NCBI GenBank assembly: GCA_016286165.1
Contig: JAEESE010000008.1
Span: 85,854-149,853 of the forward strand
Length of the DNA stretch: 64,000 nucleotides
Origin: Bacteroidaceae bacterium
GTDB taxonomy: Bacteria > Bacteroidota > Bacteroidia > Bacteroidales > Bacteroidaceae
Reading direction: 5' to 3'
Shown here: piece by piece, positions 14,873 through 24,624 of the stretch
Position numbering within the stretch: position 1 is the first letter of the stretch
How the letters are laid out: every line of letters starts with the position of its first letter
The notes under the pieces: model-generated
Databases searched by the model: none
The model's input: only the letters and a program-made list of their open reading frames with translations
Told to the model about the DNA's origin: nothing
Position numbers and translations under genes: made by a program

Positions 14873-16240
14873 ATGGCACAAAAACCAAGCATACCTAAAG
14901 GCACGCGCGACTTCGGTCCTTCTGAGATGGCGCGGCGCAACTATATCTTCGACACCATTCGTAGCGTCTATGCGCTCTATGGCTTCCGTCAGATTGAGAC
15001 TCCCGCGATGGAAAATCTGTCTACGCTTATGGGCAAGTATGGCGAAGAAGGTGATAAACTGTTGTTTAAGATTCTCGACAGTGGCGATTTCTTGCGAGGA
15101 ATAAACAAGGAGGAATTGACGGGCGAAGGCACGCCGAAGTTGGCAGCACAGCTATGCGAGAAGGGACTCCGTTACGATTTGACAGTACCCTTTGCGCGTT
15201 ATGTCGTTCAGCATCGCGAGGAACTCACGCTACCTTTCCGCCGTTTCCAGATACAGCCTGTCTGGCGAGCCGACCGTCCACAGAAGGGACGTTATCGCGA
15301 GTTTTACCAGTGTGATGCTGATGTTGTAGGTTCTGACTCGTTGCTGAACGAGGTCGAGCTCATGCAAATCGTAGATGAAGTGTTCCGTCGTTTCGGCATT
15401 CGCGTCTGCATCAAGATTAACAACCGCAAGATTCTAAGCGGTATTGCAGAGATGATTGGCGAGGCCGATAAGATTGTGGACATCACTGTGGCCATAGACA
15501 AACTCGACAAGATAGGCCTCGAAGCCGTGAATGCTGAGTTGGCAGAAGACGGTATCCCAGCTGAAGCTATAGATAAACTACAGCCAATAATCAACCTCAG
15601 CGGCACAAACGAGGAGAAGATTCAGACCATGCGTCAAGTGCTGAAGGACAGCGAAGCCGGCATGAAAGGCATTGAAGAAGTGGAGTTTGTGTTGAACACA
15701 CTGAAGGCTTGCGCCCTGACGAACACCATCGAACTTGATCTGACCCTGGCCCGTGGCCTCAACTACTATACAGGATGTATCTTCGAGGTTAAGGCGTTAG
15801 ACGTTGAGATTGGCAGTATCACAGGTGGTGGTCGCTATGACAACCTTACAGGCATTTTCGGTATGCCCGGCCTTTCCGGCGTTGGAATTTCATTTGGCGC
15901 CGACCGCATCTATGACGTGCTGAATCAACTGGAGCTCTATCCCCAGGAGATTACGACGGCAACGCAGCTGTTGTTTGTCAATTTTGGTGGTGCCGAGGCA
16001 GCATATGCCCTGCCGGCATTGGCTGCAGCTCGTGGCGCAGGCATTCGTGCAGAGATTTATCCTGACGCTTCTAAGATGAAAAAACAAATGTCGTATGCCA
16101 ACGCCAGAGGCATTCCTTTCGTGGCTCTCGCAGGTGAAAGCGAGATGGCTGAGGGCATATTCACGCTCAAAAATATGCTTACAGGCGAGCAAACCAGCGT
16201 GAAGACCGAGCAAATGATTTCAAAAGTATTAGGAGAATAA
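14873..16240 (+). CDS. hisS: Histidyl-tRNA synthetase
   Basis: Class II aminoacyl-tRNA synthetase charging tRNA-His. 455 residues: [14 protein letters not shown] at the N-terminus, motif 2 [20 protein letters not shown] (includes conserved RADRP-KGRYREF), the histidine-A motif [10 protein letters not shown], motif 3 [10 protein letters not shown], and a C-terminal anticodon-binding domain (about 365-450). Length is within the range of the longer bacterial/archaeal-like HisRS. It sits alone between its promoter and the efflux operon. Confidence 0.96.
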   Translation: MAQKPSIPKGTRDFGPSEMARRNYIFDTIRSVYALYGFRQIETPAMENLSTLMGKYGEEGDKLLFKILDSGDFLRGINKEELTGEGTPKLAAQLCEKGLRYDLTVPFARYVVQHREELTLPFRRFQIQPVWRADRPQKGRYREFYQCDADVVGSDSLLNEVELMQIVDEVFRRFGIRVCIKINNRKILSGIAEMIGEADKIVDITVAIDKLDKIGLEAVNAELAEDGIPAEAIDKLQPIINLSGTNEEKIQTMRQVLKDSEAGMKGIEEVEFVLNTLKACALTNTIELDLTLARGLNYYTGCIFEVKALDVEIGSITGGGRYDNLTGIFGMPGLSGVGISFGADRIYDVLNQLELYPQEITTATQLLFVNFGGAEAAYALPALAAARGAGIRAEIYPDASKMKKQMSYANARGIPFVALAGESEMAEGIFTLKNMLTGEQTSVKTEQMISKVLGE

Positions 16241-16325
16241 TCAATATAAGCATACAAATTGGCCACTTTGGAGGTCAGATACAAAGAAAGAGCAAAATAG
16301 TCTAATAATTTTGTTCTATTTTGTA

Positions 16326-16355
16326 TTGCTGTTTCGCATATTCTTACGACCTTTG
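16326..16355 (+). promoter_or_regulatory. Candidate promoter for the TolC-HlyD-ABC operon
   Basis: TTG (16326-16328), 19 bases, GACCTTTG (16348-16355). The -7 box differs from TAnnTTTG at the first base. A GC-repeat motif (16378-16395) follows in the leader. Confidence 0.45.
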
Positions 16356-16377
16356 CACCGCAAATCAAAACAACGCT

Positions 16378-16395
16378 TCGCGCGCGTGTACATTA
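16378..16395. repeat. 18-bp GC-repeat motif in the leader of the TolC-like gene
   Basis: TCGCGCGCGTGTACATTA lies 15 bases before the ATG. The identical 18 bases occur on the opposite strand at 39717-39734 downstream of rpsA. Role unknown. Confidence 0.55.
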
Positions 16396-16409
16396 TTATA
16401 AAAAAGGTA

Positions 16410-18053
16410 ATGAACAGAAAGATTGTAATATGTTTTGCAGTAGCCCTCTTGAGCTCCACTGCTTTTTCACAACAAGTGCTGACGCTCGATAATTGTCGCG
16501 ACTTAGCCTTGAGCAATAATAAGGAGCTCAAGATGAGTGCACTCAAGGAAGACGCAGCCTATTGGCAGCATAAAAGTGTTAAGACGAATTACTTGCCTAA
16601 GATAACAGCCGTAGGCACTTACCAGCGAACATCCAAGGAGATATCGCTTCTCAACAAAGAGCAGAAGCAGACCCTTTCATCCTTGGGAACGACGGTTGCC
16701 GGAGGCGTGAACGAGGGCATGCAAAAGACTATGGCTGCTATGCAGCAGCAAATGGCCGCCTTTCCAACGTCGCCTGAGTTTCAGGCTTTGATGCAGGATG
16801 CCGACGTTCAAAGATTATTCGCAGAGAACCCGCAACTGATGGGGCTGTTGGCTAATTCCGCAGGCTTGCAGAAACTGGCTGCTCCGTTCATCCAACAGGG
16901 CGCAACGGCTTTCAGTGGCATGCTCACCAGTATGGCGGCGATGCTTGATGCAACAGGTCAGAGCATCGTAGATGCTTTCCGTACCGACACTCGTAACATG
17001 ACCGGCGCAACATTGATGCTAACCCAACCATTGTATATGGGCGGCAAGATCCGTGCTTACGACCGTATTACACGTCTGGCACAAGAGGCTGCTGGAGAGC
17101 AACATTCCATGGAAGAGCAGGATCTGCTCGTTAGCGTCGACGAGGCTTACTGGCGTATTGTGTCGCTGCAGAGTAAGAAAAACCTCGCCAAGAGCTTTCT
17201 TGAGACGGTGAAGAAACTGGATGCTGACGTCGAGAAACTGACAGCTGAAGGCATGGCAACAAGGGCCGACGGCCTATCAGTCAAGGTGAAGATGAATGAG
17301 GCTGAAGTGGCAATGATCCAAGTGGAGAACGGTTTAGCCCTTTCACGCATGGCTCTGGCTCAACTTTGTGGTCTTCCTTTGGAGCAGGACTTCGTCCTTG
17401 CCGACGAGCAAGGCGAGGTGACTACAGAAGGTGCCCTGCATCTGGCTTCATCTTTGCAGCCTAATGCCGAAGTGAGCAACGCTGTTGAAACGGCAATGGC
17501 CCATCGCCCCGAGATCCGTGCTTTGGATATTGCAGCTCAGGTAAAGAAGGAAGAAATCAAGGTGGCTCGTTCCGAGTATATGCCTAACTTGGCACTCAAT
17601 GCAGGCTACCTGCTCTCTAACCCAAATGTTTATAATGGCTTCGAGCGTAAGTTCGGAGGCATGTGGAGCGCGGGCGTTGTGCTCAAGGTGCCCATTCTCA
17701 CGTGGGGCGACCGTATTTACAAAGTGCGTCAGGCCAAGGCCGAGGCAGCTATAGCCCAGACACGCGTCGATGAAGTGCGCGAGAAGATAAGCCTGCAGGT
17801 GAATCAGAACCAGCAGAAGATGCAGGAGGCACAGCAGCGTCTGACTACTGCCATCCGTTCGCAGGAACAGGCCGACGAGAACCTACGCATGGCAGAACTG
17901 GGCTTGCGCGAAGGTGTCATACCCGTAAGCAATGTTCTTCAAGCGCAAACGGCTTGGCTTTCAGCACATTCAACACTCGTTGAGGCTGAGATAGACCTCC
18001 GTTTGGCCGACCTTTATCTGATGCGCTCTTTGGGAACGCTGCGTCTGAGATAA
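16410..18053 (+). CDS. TolC-family outer membrane efflux protein
   Basis: Outer-membrane channel of a tripartite exporter. 547 residues from the ATG at 16410, with signal peptide 1-20 (MNRKIVICFAVALLSSTAFS, cleavage before QQ). An upstream in-frame start lacks a signal sequence and overlaps the promoter, so I rejected it. Two OEP-type halves with coiled-coil helices are visible, for example QVLTLDNCRDLALSNN early and LNAGYLLSNPNVYNGFERKF late. An insert rich in Gln/Met/Ala (about 85-200, MQKTMAAMQQQMAAF and onward) enlarges the first half beyond the usual ~450-480 residues. First gene of a four-gene operon with HlyD and two ABC-2 permeases. Confidence 0.9.
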   Translation: MNRKIVICFAVALLSSTAFSQQVLTLDNCRDLALSNNKELKMSALKEDAAYWQHKSVKTNYLPKITAVGTYQRTSKEISLLNKEQKQTLSSLGTTVAGGVNEGMQKTMAAMQQQMAAFPTSPEFQALMQDADVQRLFAENPQLMGLLANSAGLQKLAAPFIQQGATAFSGMLTSMAAMLDATGQSIVDAFRTDTRNMTGATLMLTQPLYMGGKIRAYDRITRLAQEAAGEQHSMEEQDLLVSVDEAYWRIVSLQSKKNLAKSFLETVKKLDADVEKLTAEGMATRADGLSVKVKMNEAEVAMIQVENGLALSRMALAQLCGLPLEQDFVLADEQGEVTTEGALHLASSLQPNAEVSNAVETAMAHRPEIRALDIAAQVKKEEIKVARSEYMPNLALNAGYLLSNPNVYNGFERKFGGMWSAGVVLKVPILTWGDRIYKVRQAKAEAAIAQTRVDEVREKISLQVNQNQQKMQEAQQRLTTAIRSQEQADENLRMAELGLREGVIPVSNVLQAQTAWLSAHSTLVEAEIDLRLADLYLMRSLGTLRLR

Positions 18054-18095
18054 GAAACAGATATGAATTGTAAAAAACGATAAATAATCAAAGAT

Positions 18096-19082
18096 ATGGC
18101 AAAGAGAAGTAAACTGAATAACCTCTTGATTATCGCCCTCGTGCTTGTGGCCGTTATGGCGTTGGTGATTCTTGTAGGTATTTTCCTACCTAAACCAAAA
18201 GAGGTTCTGCAAGGTCAGGCTGAGACATCTGATTATCGTGTGTCGAGCAAAGTGCCCAGCAGAGTTAAGGAACTGCGCGTTCAGTCCGGTGACCAGGTCA
18301 AGGTCGGCGATACACTTGTAATCTTGGACTCGCCTGAAGTGGAAGCTAAGCTTATGCAGGCCGAGGCCGCCGAGGCAGCCGCTAAAGCCATCGAGCAGAA
18401 AGCCCGCAATGGCGCCCGCCAACAAGAGATTCAGGGAGCCTACGAGCTGTGGCAGAAGGCCAAGGCCGGTCTTGATGTAGCCGAGAAGACCTTTACTCGC
18501 GTGTCGCGACTTTATGACGAAGGCGTCATTCCCGCTCAGAAACGCGACGAGGCTGAAGCTCAGTTGCGAGCCATGCAGGCCACGGAGAAGGCCGCCAAGA
18601 GCCAGTATGAAATGGCACGCGAAGGTGCTCGCCGTGAGGATAGGGCAGCCGCAGCCGCTCAGGTAGCTCGCGCTCAGGGCGCTGTCACCGAGGTTGAAGG
18701 TTATCGCAAGGAAACCGTTCTCCTGGCAACAGCCGACGGCACCGTCACTCAGATCTTCCCCGAAGTGGGCGAACTCGTGGGCACAGGTGCTCCTATTATG
18801 AACATTGCCAAGACCGATGACGTCCGTTTCGTGTTCAATATCCGTGAGGATTATCTGCCTGAGCTCAAGGTGGGAATCGAAAAGGATATTTACGTGCCGG
18901 CCGTTGACAAGAGCCTGAAGGTTCGCGTGACCTCAATGAACGTAATGGGCAGTTATGCTACTTGGAAGGCTACCAAGGCTTTGGACAAGTACGACCTTAA
19001 GACATTTGAGGTAACGGCCCGTCCTGTAAACCAGGCAGATATCAAAGATATTCTCGCGGGAATGACCGTGATTATTAAGTAA
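18096..19082 (+). CDS. HlyD-family membrane fusion protein
   Basis: Periplasmic adaptor linking inner-membrane permeases to the TolC-like channel. 328 residues: one N-terminal span (about 8-31), a lipoyl/barrel-sandwich half (VSSKVPSRVKELRVQSGDQVKVGD), an Ala/Glu/Lys-rich coiled-coil hairpin (about 85-205), the second lipoyl half (ATADGTVTQIFPEVGELVGTG) and a beta-barrel domain. The layout is that of YbhG-type adaptors, which pair with ABC-2 permeases. It lies 42 bases after the TolC gene and 19 bases before the first permease. Confidence 0.9.
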   Translation: MAKRSKLNNLLIIALVLVAVMALVILVGIFLPKPKEVLQGQAETSDYRVSSKVPSRVKELRVQSGDQVKVGDTLVILDSPEVEAKLMQAEAAEAAAKAIEQKARNGARQQEIQGAYELWQKAKAGLDVAEKTFTRVSRLYDEGVIPAQKRDEAEAQLRAMQATEKAAKSQYEMAREGARREDRAAAAAQVARAQGAVTEVEGYRKETVLLATADGTVTQIFPEVGELVGTGAPIMNIAKTDDVRFVFNIREDYLPELKVGIEKDIYVPAVDKSLKVRVTSMNVMGSYATWKATKALDKYDLKTFEVTARPVNQADIKDILAGMTVIIK

Positions 19083-19101
19083 GAAAAGAGTTAAAGGAAG
19101 A

Positions 19102-20277
19102 ATGCTTGACGCATTAAACAATATATGGCTCATTAGCAGGCGAGAGTTGCAGTCGTTTTCCAAGCGTCCGATTTTCCTTGTCATCATGATTGTTGCGCCA
19201 TTGGGCTTCCTGTGGATGTTCTCAAGCCTCATGAAGGCCGGACTTCCCACCAAGTTGCCCGCAGCTCTCGTGGATGAGGATAATACGCATGTGACGAGGG
19301 AGCTCACTCGTATCCTCGGTTCCATGGAGGAAACGCGCTTCGTGATGAAAACGTATAGTTACACCGAGGCGCGTCAGGCCATGCAACGTGGCGAGATATA
19401 TGCCATCTTCCGTATTCCCAAAGGTACCACCGAGGCCGCTCTTACTCAGCGCCAGCCCGTGATATCTTACTACACCAACGATACATATTACATTGCAGCC
19501 TCGCTCCTGATGAAGGATATGCGCAAGTTGAGTGAGATGGCTGGTATAGCTATCACTCGCGAGACGATGCGTGCCCGTGGCTTCACCGATGACCAGATTA
19601 TGGGTACCGTGCAGCCTATCCTCGTCGAGAGCCATCCCTTAGGCAATCCGCACCTCAACTATTCCGTGGTGCTGACCAACCTTATCGTGCCCGGTCTGCT
19701 GATGCTGGTTATTATGCTTACTACGAGCTATGCTCTGGGCATGGAATGGAAGAATAACGAGCAGAAGCTGTTGTTTGAGATGGCAGGCCGTCGTACATGG
19801 GTAGCCATTGTAGGCAAACTGCTTCCGCAGACGGTCCTTTACACCATTATCATCTGGCTCTTCGACCTCGTATTCTACAGCTATTTCCAGTTCCCCTGTG
19901 CTTGTGGTATACCGCGGATGATGATGTGGGGCTTTCTTGCCGTGCTCGCGTCCCAGGGCTTCGGCCTTCTTATGTTCGAGGCTTTCCCCGGGATGATGCG
20001 AATGTCCATGTCGGCTTGCTCTCTGCTCGGTGTGATGCAGTTCTCGCTTGCAGGCTTCTCGTTCCCCGTGTCGGCGATGGATTTGCCGTTCCAGTGGTTT
20101 AGCAACATCTTTCCGCTGCACCATTATTTCCTTGTCTACGTCAACCAGGCGCTCAACGGTTATCATATCAGCTACGTATGGTTGAATGTAGCAGCCCTTG
20201 TGGCCTTGTCCATTCTGCCATGGCTGTTCTCTTACCGTCTTACCGAGGCCTTCCTTAATAAAGAGTATAAAGCATGA
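19102..20277 (+). CDS. ABC-2 type permease, first of pair
   Basis: Inner-membrane subunit, 391 residues. One span near the N-terminus (about 20-40, FLVIMIVAPLGFLWMFSSLM), a large extracytoplasmic domain (about 45-190), then five or six spans between about 190 and 385, including LIVPGLLMLVIMLTTSYALG. This is the ABC-2 (YhgE/YbhS/YhhJ-like) arrangement. Its stop overlaps the start of the next permease by 4 bases, so the two are probably translated as a heterodimer. No ATP-binding subunit is encoded in the operon. The substrate is unknown. Confidence 0.88.
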   Translation: MLDALNNIWLISRRELQSFSKRPIFLVIMIVAPLGFLWMFSSLMKAGLPTKLPAALVDEDNTHVTRELTRILGSMEETRFVMKTYSYTEARQAMQRGEIYAIFRIPKGTTEAALTQRQPVISYYTNDTYYIAASLLMKDMRKLSEMAGIAITRETMRARGFTDDQIMGTVQPILVESHPLGNPHLNYSVVLTNLIVPGLLMLVIMLTTSYALGMEWKNNEQKLLFEMAGRRTWVAIVGKLLPQTVLYTIIIWLFDLVFYSYFQFPCACGIPRMMMWGFLAVLASQGFGLLMFEAFPGMMRMSMSACSLLGVMQFSLAGFSFPVSAMDLPFQWFSNIFPLHHYFLVYVNQALNGYHISYVWLNVAALVALSILPWLFSYRLTEAFLNKEYKA

Positions 20278-21458
20278 GAAAGCCTAAGTTCCCGATATTT
20301 CACGTATGGCTCGACGAGTTGAGCGAGTTGGTCAAGGACGAGGGTATCCTTATCTTTATCATCCTCTTGCCTCTGGCTTATCCGTTGCTCTATGCCATGA
20401 TCTACAACACAGAGACGCAGCGCGAACTGCCTATCTGTGTCGTTGATGATGCCATGAGCTCGCGCAGCCGCGATTTCATTCGCCGGGTCGATGCTACTTC
20501 CGAGGTTAGTGTCGCTGCTCATTGTACCAGCATGGCTGAGGCTCAGGAACTTATGCGCCGCCGTGACGTCTTCGGCATCCTGCGCATACCTCGCGAGTTC
20601 GACCGTCAACTGTGGTTGGGCGAGCAGACTACCGTGGGATTGTATAGCGATTTGACGTCGATGCTTTACTATAAAGTGGAGTATCTTGCCGTGGTAAACG
20701 TGGCGCAGGATCTGAACCGTAACATCAAGGTTCTTGAACATCAGACAAATATCACTGCTCGCGAGGAGGAAGTAGCCCGCTGGCCTATCCGTTTCGAGGA
20801 GGTCAAGTTGTACAATCCTGCCGGAGGTTTCGCTGCTTTCCTTATCCCGCCTGTGCTGATGCTTATCTTGCAGCAGGCGCTCTGCCTCGGTGTGGGAATG
20901 TCCATGGGCCGCAGCCGTGAGCGTTTCCGCGGGCTTGTGATACCCCCTACACGTCACTACAAGAACACGCTTGCCATAGTCCTCGGCAAGGGCTTGGTAC
21001 ACTTCCTGCTGTTCATGTTGATGGCATTCTACATGGCCGTCTGCGTCACACGCTGGTTCGGACTGCCGCAGTTGGCTCATTTCTGGGACCTCCTGGGCTT
21101 CTTTGTTCCTTACCTTTTGGCTTGCACTTATATGGCCATCTTCTATTCGAGCTTTATCTATCGCCGCGAGGACTGCATTCTGCTGTTCGTCTTTATGTCC
21201 ATCCCCTTGCTGTTCCTTTCAGGCGTTAGCTGGCCAGGCTCGGCGGTGCCGCCTCTTTGGAAGGCTGTAGGCAGCGTCTTCCCCTCTACTTGGGGCTTGA
21301 ATGCTTATGTCCGTATCTCAGGCATGGGGGCGTCGTTAGGTGATTGTCATACCGAGATCCTTGCCTTATGGATTCTCGCGGCAATATATTTCCTGCTTTC
21401 CTGCTTCATATATATGTTCGAAATCCGTAAGGCCGTTGGGCGTTCGGTGCTTGAATAA
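20274..21458 (+). CDS. ABC-2 type permease, second of pair
   Basis: 394 residues with the same topology as its neighbour: span 1 at about 27-46 (GILIFIILLPLAYPLLYAMI), an extracytoplasmic domain to about 185, then five or six spans ending YFLLSCFIYMFEIRKAVG. It lacks a Walker A, Walker B or LSGG motif, so it cannot be the missing ATPase. It overlaps the first permease by 4 bases and ends the operon; purD starts 42 bases on. Confidence 0.88.
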   Translation: MRKPKFPIFHVWLDELSELVKDEGILIFIILLPLAYPLLYAMIYNTETQRELPICVVDDAMSSRSRDFIRRVDATSEVSVAAHCTSMAEAQELMRRRDVFGILRIPREFDRQLWLGEQTTVGLYSDLTSMLYYKVEYLAVVNVAQDLNRNIKVLEHQTNITAREEEVARWPIRFEEVKLYNPAGGFAAFLIPPVLMLILQQALCLGVGMSMGRSRERFRGLVIPPTRHYKNTLAIVLGKGLVHFLLFMLMAFYMAVCVTRWFGLPQLAHFWDLLGFFVPYLLACTYMAIFYSSFIYRREDCILLFVFMSIPLLFLSGVSWPGSAVPPLWKAVGSVFPSTWGLNAYVRISGMGASLGDCHTEILALWILAAIYFLLSCFIYMFEIRKAVGRSVLE

Positions 21459-21500
21459 TGCATCCAGATACATTTTACAAACACTTATAAAGCTTTGACG

Positions 21501-22781
21501 ATGAAGATACTATTATTGGGCAGCGGTGGACGTGAGCATGCTCTGGCATGGAAAATCCTGCAGTCGCCTTGCGTCGAGACTCTTTTTGTAGCTCCTGGAA
21601 ATGCCGGCACACAGGCTAGCGGAGCTGTCAACGTGGCTCTTAAAGCCGATGATTTCGAGGGCGTTAAGCGCTTCGTTCTGGCTGAGGGCGTTGATATGGT
21701 TGTAGTAGGTCCCGAAGATCCTTTGGTAAAGGGCATCTACGATTCCTTCCGCGACGACGAGGCGTTGAGCCGAATACCTGTCATCGGCCCCTCCAAAGCC
21801 GGCGCCCAGCTCGAGGGCTCCAAGGATTTTGCCAAGCAGTTTATGCGTCGCCACAATATCCCGACGGCTGCCTATCAGACGTTCGACGGCAATCATCTTG
21901 CCGAAGGCCTTGCCTTCCTCGAGACATTGCAGCCGCCCTATGTGCTCAAGGCCGACGGCCTGTGCGCAGGTAAGGGCGTCCTCATTGTGCCTACGCTCGA
22001 CGAAGCCAAGCGCGAACTCGAGGAAATGCTCGGCGGAATGTTTGGTCAGGCTTCGGCACGCGTGGTCATTGAGGAGTTCCTCTCGGGCATCGAGTGCTCG
22101 GTTTTCGTGCTTACCGACGGCCGTCATTACAAGATACTGCCCGAGGCAAAGGACTACAAACGCATCGGTGAGGGCGACACAGGCCTGAACACAGGCGGAA
22201 TGGGTTCGGTCTCGCCGGTTCCTTTCGCCGACGCTGAGTGGATGCAGAAAGTGGAGGACCGCATAATCCGTCCTACGGTAGAGGGCCTTGCATCTGAAGG
22301 GCTCGACTACAAGGGCTTCATTTTCTTCGGACTCATCAACTGCAACGGCGACCCCAAGGTTATCGAATATAACTGCCGAATGGGCGATCCCGAAACCGAA
22401 ACCGTGATGCTTCGCCTCGGAAGCGATATCGTAGACCTCTTCAAGGGCGTAGCCGCTGGCGACCTTGACCAGCGTTCCCTCACCATTGATCCGCGCAAGG
22501 CTGTGTGCGTGATGCTTGTCAGCGGCGGTTATCCCGGGTCCTACAAGAAGGGCTTCCCCATCGATTTGTCTGAAGTGGGCGAGAGCGCTGACACGGTAGT
22601 CTTCCATGCCGGCACAGCTCTCTCGGCTGATGGTCAGGTGGTTACCGCTGGTGGCCGTGTCATAGGCGTTTCATCTTATGGCAGCACTCAGGCCGAGGCC
22701 ATGGCTCGCAGCTTTGCCGTGGCAAATCAGATTCAGTTTGAAGGTAAATATTTCCGCCGTGATATAGGCTCAGACCTGTGA
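21501..22781 (+). CDS. purD: Phosphoribosylamine-glycine ligase (GARS)
   Basis: ATP-grasp enzyme that joins glycine to phosphoribosylamine, the second step of purine synthesis. 426 residues from the ATG at 21501 (a TTG two codons earlier is less likely). The N-terminal domain has [15 protein letters not shown] and VAPGNAGT. The ATP-grasp core has [12 protein letters not shown] and [12 protein letters not shown], followed by [12 protein letters not shown] and [12 protein letters not shown]. Normal length. Its TGA overlaps the GTG start of a membrane-protein gene by 4 bases. Confidence 0.96.
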   Translation: MKILLLGSGGREHALAWKILQSPCVETLFVAPGNAGTQASGAVNVALKADDFEGVKRFVLAEGVDMVVVGPEDPLVKGIYDSFRDDEALSRIPVIGPSKAGAQLEGSKDFAKQFMRRHNIPTAAYQTFDGNHLAEGLAFLETLQPPYVLKADGLCAGKGVLIVPTLDEAKRELEEMLGGMFGQASARVVIEEFLSGIECSVFVLTDGRHYKILPEAKDYKRIGEGDTGLNTGGMGSVSPVPFADAEWMQKVEDRIIRPTVEGLASEGLDYKGFIFFGLINCNGDPKVIEYNCRMGDPETETVMLRLGSDIVDLFKGVAAGDLDQRSLTIDPRKAVCVMLVSGGYPGSYKKGFPIDLSEVGESADTVVFHAGTALSADGQVVTAGGRVIGVSSYGSTQAEAMARSFAVANQIQFEGKYFRRDIGSDL

Positions 22782-23848
22782 GAACGTACTGGCATAATCG
22801 GATAGCTCGCAGCTCAGTTACGCTCCCCGTAGCTGCTGTGATTACCACTTTGTTGTGGTGGCTGCCTCAAGGCGGCTATTCGTTGCCGTATCTTTTGGGC
22901 TGGGTGGTCTGCGCTGTCGGTATGTTTTTCATCATTGAGATGGCAGCGCAGAACGCCTTGATCCGCGTTCGTTCCCGCATGGTGTCAAGTCTCTTCCTGC
23001 TGTTGATGGCAGCTTGCGGTTTCATGCACGAGCTGTGCACGGGCCTTCTGCTGCAGTTTGCGCTGGTGGTATCGCTCTTTTCGCTTTTGCGAACATGCGA
23101 AAAAGCACGTCCCGAGCTCGACACTTTCCATGCCTATCTGTGCTTGTCGCTGGGCAGTTTGCTGTGGCCTCCGTTGCTGTTGCTTGCCATAGTGCTGCTG
23201 ATGGCTCAGGCCTTCTTCCTCCGTTCGCTTACGTTGCGAAGCTTCGGTGCTTTCCTGTTAGGTCTTTTGACACCTTATGTCTTCTGGAGTTCAGCCCTCT
23301 TCATGTTTGGCGACATCAATACATTTGTCGCTCATGTCCGTGGGATTATAGCGCCTGTGCTCGCATTGGTAGGGCAGGTGCAGCATGAAATCGAGCTTGC
23401 ACAGACTTTCGACTGGCCGTCGTGGACCAGCATTCAGGGCGAGCGGCTTGCAGGCTATGCCTCGTATGTTCTTTTGAACCGTCGTGCCGAGTTGGCAGCC
23501 CTTGTCTTAGTGGTATTAGTCGGCTCAACCGGCTCTCTCTTTTATGTCTCTCACAGCTACGACGACAAGATTCGGGTGCGCATGTGCCATTACTCATTCA
23601 TTTTCGTTCTGGCGTGTCTGGCTTTGTGGCTGGTGCTGCAGCCTTGGATGTTCAGCCGTCTGTTCCCGTTGTTGCTGCTTACTGCCGTTCCTCCGTGTGC
23701 AGCCTGGGCTGTTTTCTCCCGCTCGTGGTTTGCTCGCTTCTGGTTTATTGTCTTGATTATTTGTTGGTTATGCGTAGCAGCTATGGCCTTGACGCCATCA
23801 GCCGTCGTCCTGCAAATACAGGAAGCCCTTCAAGGCTTGCATATGTAA
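22778..23848 (+). CDS. Conserved multi-span membrane protein of unknown function
   Basis: 356 residues starting at a GTG that overlaps the purD stop (GTGA). I count about eight to ten hydrophobic spans from residue 14 to 345, for example [54 protein letters not shown] and [19 protein letters not shown]. One cytoplasmic or periplasmic loop is at about 185-215. No known motif is visible. Similar unnamed membrane proteins sit after purine genes or near glycosyltransferases in Bacteroidales, but I cannot assign a role. It is followed by an unusual repeat/hairpin region. Confidence 0.7.
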   Translation: MRTYWHNRIARSSVTLPVAAVITTLLWWLPQGGYSLPYLLGWVVCAVGMFFIIEMAAQNALIRVRSRMVSSLFLLLMAACGFMHELCTGLLLQFALVVSLFSLLRTCEKARPELDTFHAYLCLSLGSLLWPPLLLLAIVLLMAQAFFLRSLTLRSFGAFLLGLLTPYVFWSSALFMFGDINTFVAHVRGIIAPVLALVGQVQHEIELAQTFDWPSWTSIQGERLAGYASYVLLNRRAELAALVLVVLVGSTGSLFYVSHSYDDKIRVRMCHYSFIFVLACLALWLVLQPWMFSRLFPLLLLTAVPPCAAWAVFSRSWFARFWFIVLIICWLCVAAMALTPSAVVLQIQEALQGLHM

Positions 23849-23872
23849 CCAATCCAACATAAAAACATGAAC

Positions 23873-23966
23873 GGTCATGCGTGCCAATACGAATGGTCAT
23901 GGATGTCTACACGACCGGTCATACGAGCCGATAAGACCAATCATAAACGAAAATAAGACTGGTCAT
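23873..23966. repeat. Tandem array with exact 22-bp period
   Basis: The hexamer GGTCAT starts at 23873, 23895, 23917, (AATCAT at 23939) and 23961, each exactly 22 bases apart. Unit ends also agree, reading ATACGAAT, ACACGACC, ATAAGACC and ATAAGACT before the next GGTCAT. The last unit runs into the left arm of a long hairpin. It lies in the convergent gap between the membrane-protein and Nudix genes. Confidence 0.75.
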
Positions 23967-24013
23967 GTTAGGTGGATCACCACGGGTGGGACACCTTACA
24001 TGACCAGTCTTAT
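23953..24013. repeat. Long inverted repeat at the end of the 22-bp array
   Basis: Arms 23953-23974 and 23992-24013 pair over 22 bases with one mismatch around a 17-base loop. The arms contain the array unit (AAGACTGGTCATG), so one array unit is also present inverted. In RNA it would form a stable hairpin on either strand. Confidence 0.8.
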
Positions 24014-24022
24014 CTTAATATG

Positions 24023-24065
24023 CGTCCCGTCTGATTGGCACATCAGACTGGACGTGTCTTTTGAT
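24023..24065 (+). terminator. Probable terminator of the purD unit
   Basis: Outer 5 bp (24023-24027 with 24050-24054) and inner 7 bp (24029-24035 with 24042-24048) are separated by one mismatch, with a 6-base loop, then TGTCTTTTG. Confidence 0.55.
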
Positions 24066-24084
24066 GCTTTTTCACAGGGTGAAT

Positions 24085-24624
24085 CTATAGCCCGGAGAAG
24101 TACTTGTATAGGGGCGCAATCATCGAGGCTTGCATGAAGTCGCCGCGTAGCAACATCGCTTTCACCTCGTCCTGCGTGAACGTGTAAACCTCTATGTCCT
24201 CAGAGGCATCAAGATGCTGGCAGTCGGTCTTCTCAACGCCTATGGCCAGAAAGCTGTGGCTGAGGTTATTCATTGCGCTGGCATTGCAGGTGAAGACCAT
24301 CATCTCCGACCATTCGCCTCCTGTATATCCTGTTTCTTCATGTAGCTCACGTTTGGCAGCTGCCATGGGCTCCTCGCCCTCTTCCACACAGCCTGCAACC
24401 AGTTCGAAGCACGTTCTGCCCAAGCCGTGGCGGTACTGTCGGACCAGCACCATCTGCCCGTCTTTGGTTATTGCTATGACATTGATGAAGGTCGGATATT
24501 CGAGGACGTAGTATTCATCCATGATGCGGCCGTCGGGCAGTTGGCAAGTGTCGCGGCGCGCGGTGAGCCACGGCCTCTTAAACAGATACTCCGATTTCAG
24601 GAGTTTCCAGTCCATGTTCTTCAT
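24085..24624 (-). CDS. Nudix hydrolase, ADP-ribose pyrophosphatase-like
   Basis: Hydrolyses a nucleoside diphosphate linked to another moiety. 179 residues with a complete Nudix box (GX5EX7REUXEEXGU): GCVEEGEEPMAAAKREL then HEETGY. Upstream VRQYRHGLGRTCFELVAG is the arrangement of the ADP-sugar pyrophosphatase (NudF-like) branch, which points to ADP-ribose or a similar sugar nucleotide rather than 8-oxo-dGTP. The ATG at 24624 overlaps the last codons of rhaB; a second ATG three codons on is also possible. No signal peptide. Confidence 0.88.
   Translation of the reverse strand: MKNMDWKLLKSEYLFKRPWLTARRDTCQLPDGRIMDEYYVLEYPTFINVIAITKDGQMVLVRQYRHGLGRTCFELVAGCVEEGEEPMAAAKRELHEETGYTGGEWSEMMVFTCNASAMNNLSHSFLAIGVEKTDCQHLDASEDIEVYTFTQDEVKAMLLRGDFMQASMIAPLYKYFSGL

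Noticed and set aside
21513..22607. 364-codon minus-strand frame opposite purD
   Set aside because: Shadow of purD codon usage.
23873..23966. CRISPR array
   Set aside because: The repeated part is only 6-10 bases, the period is 22, and no cas genes are present.
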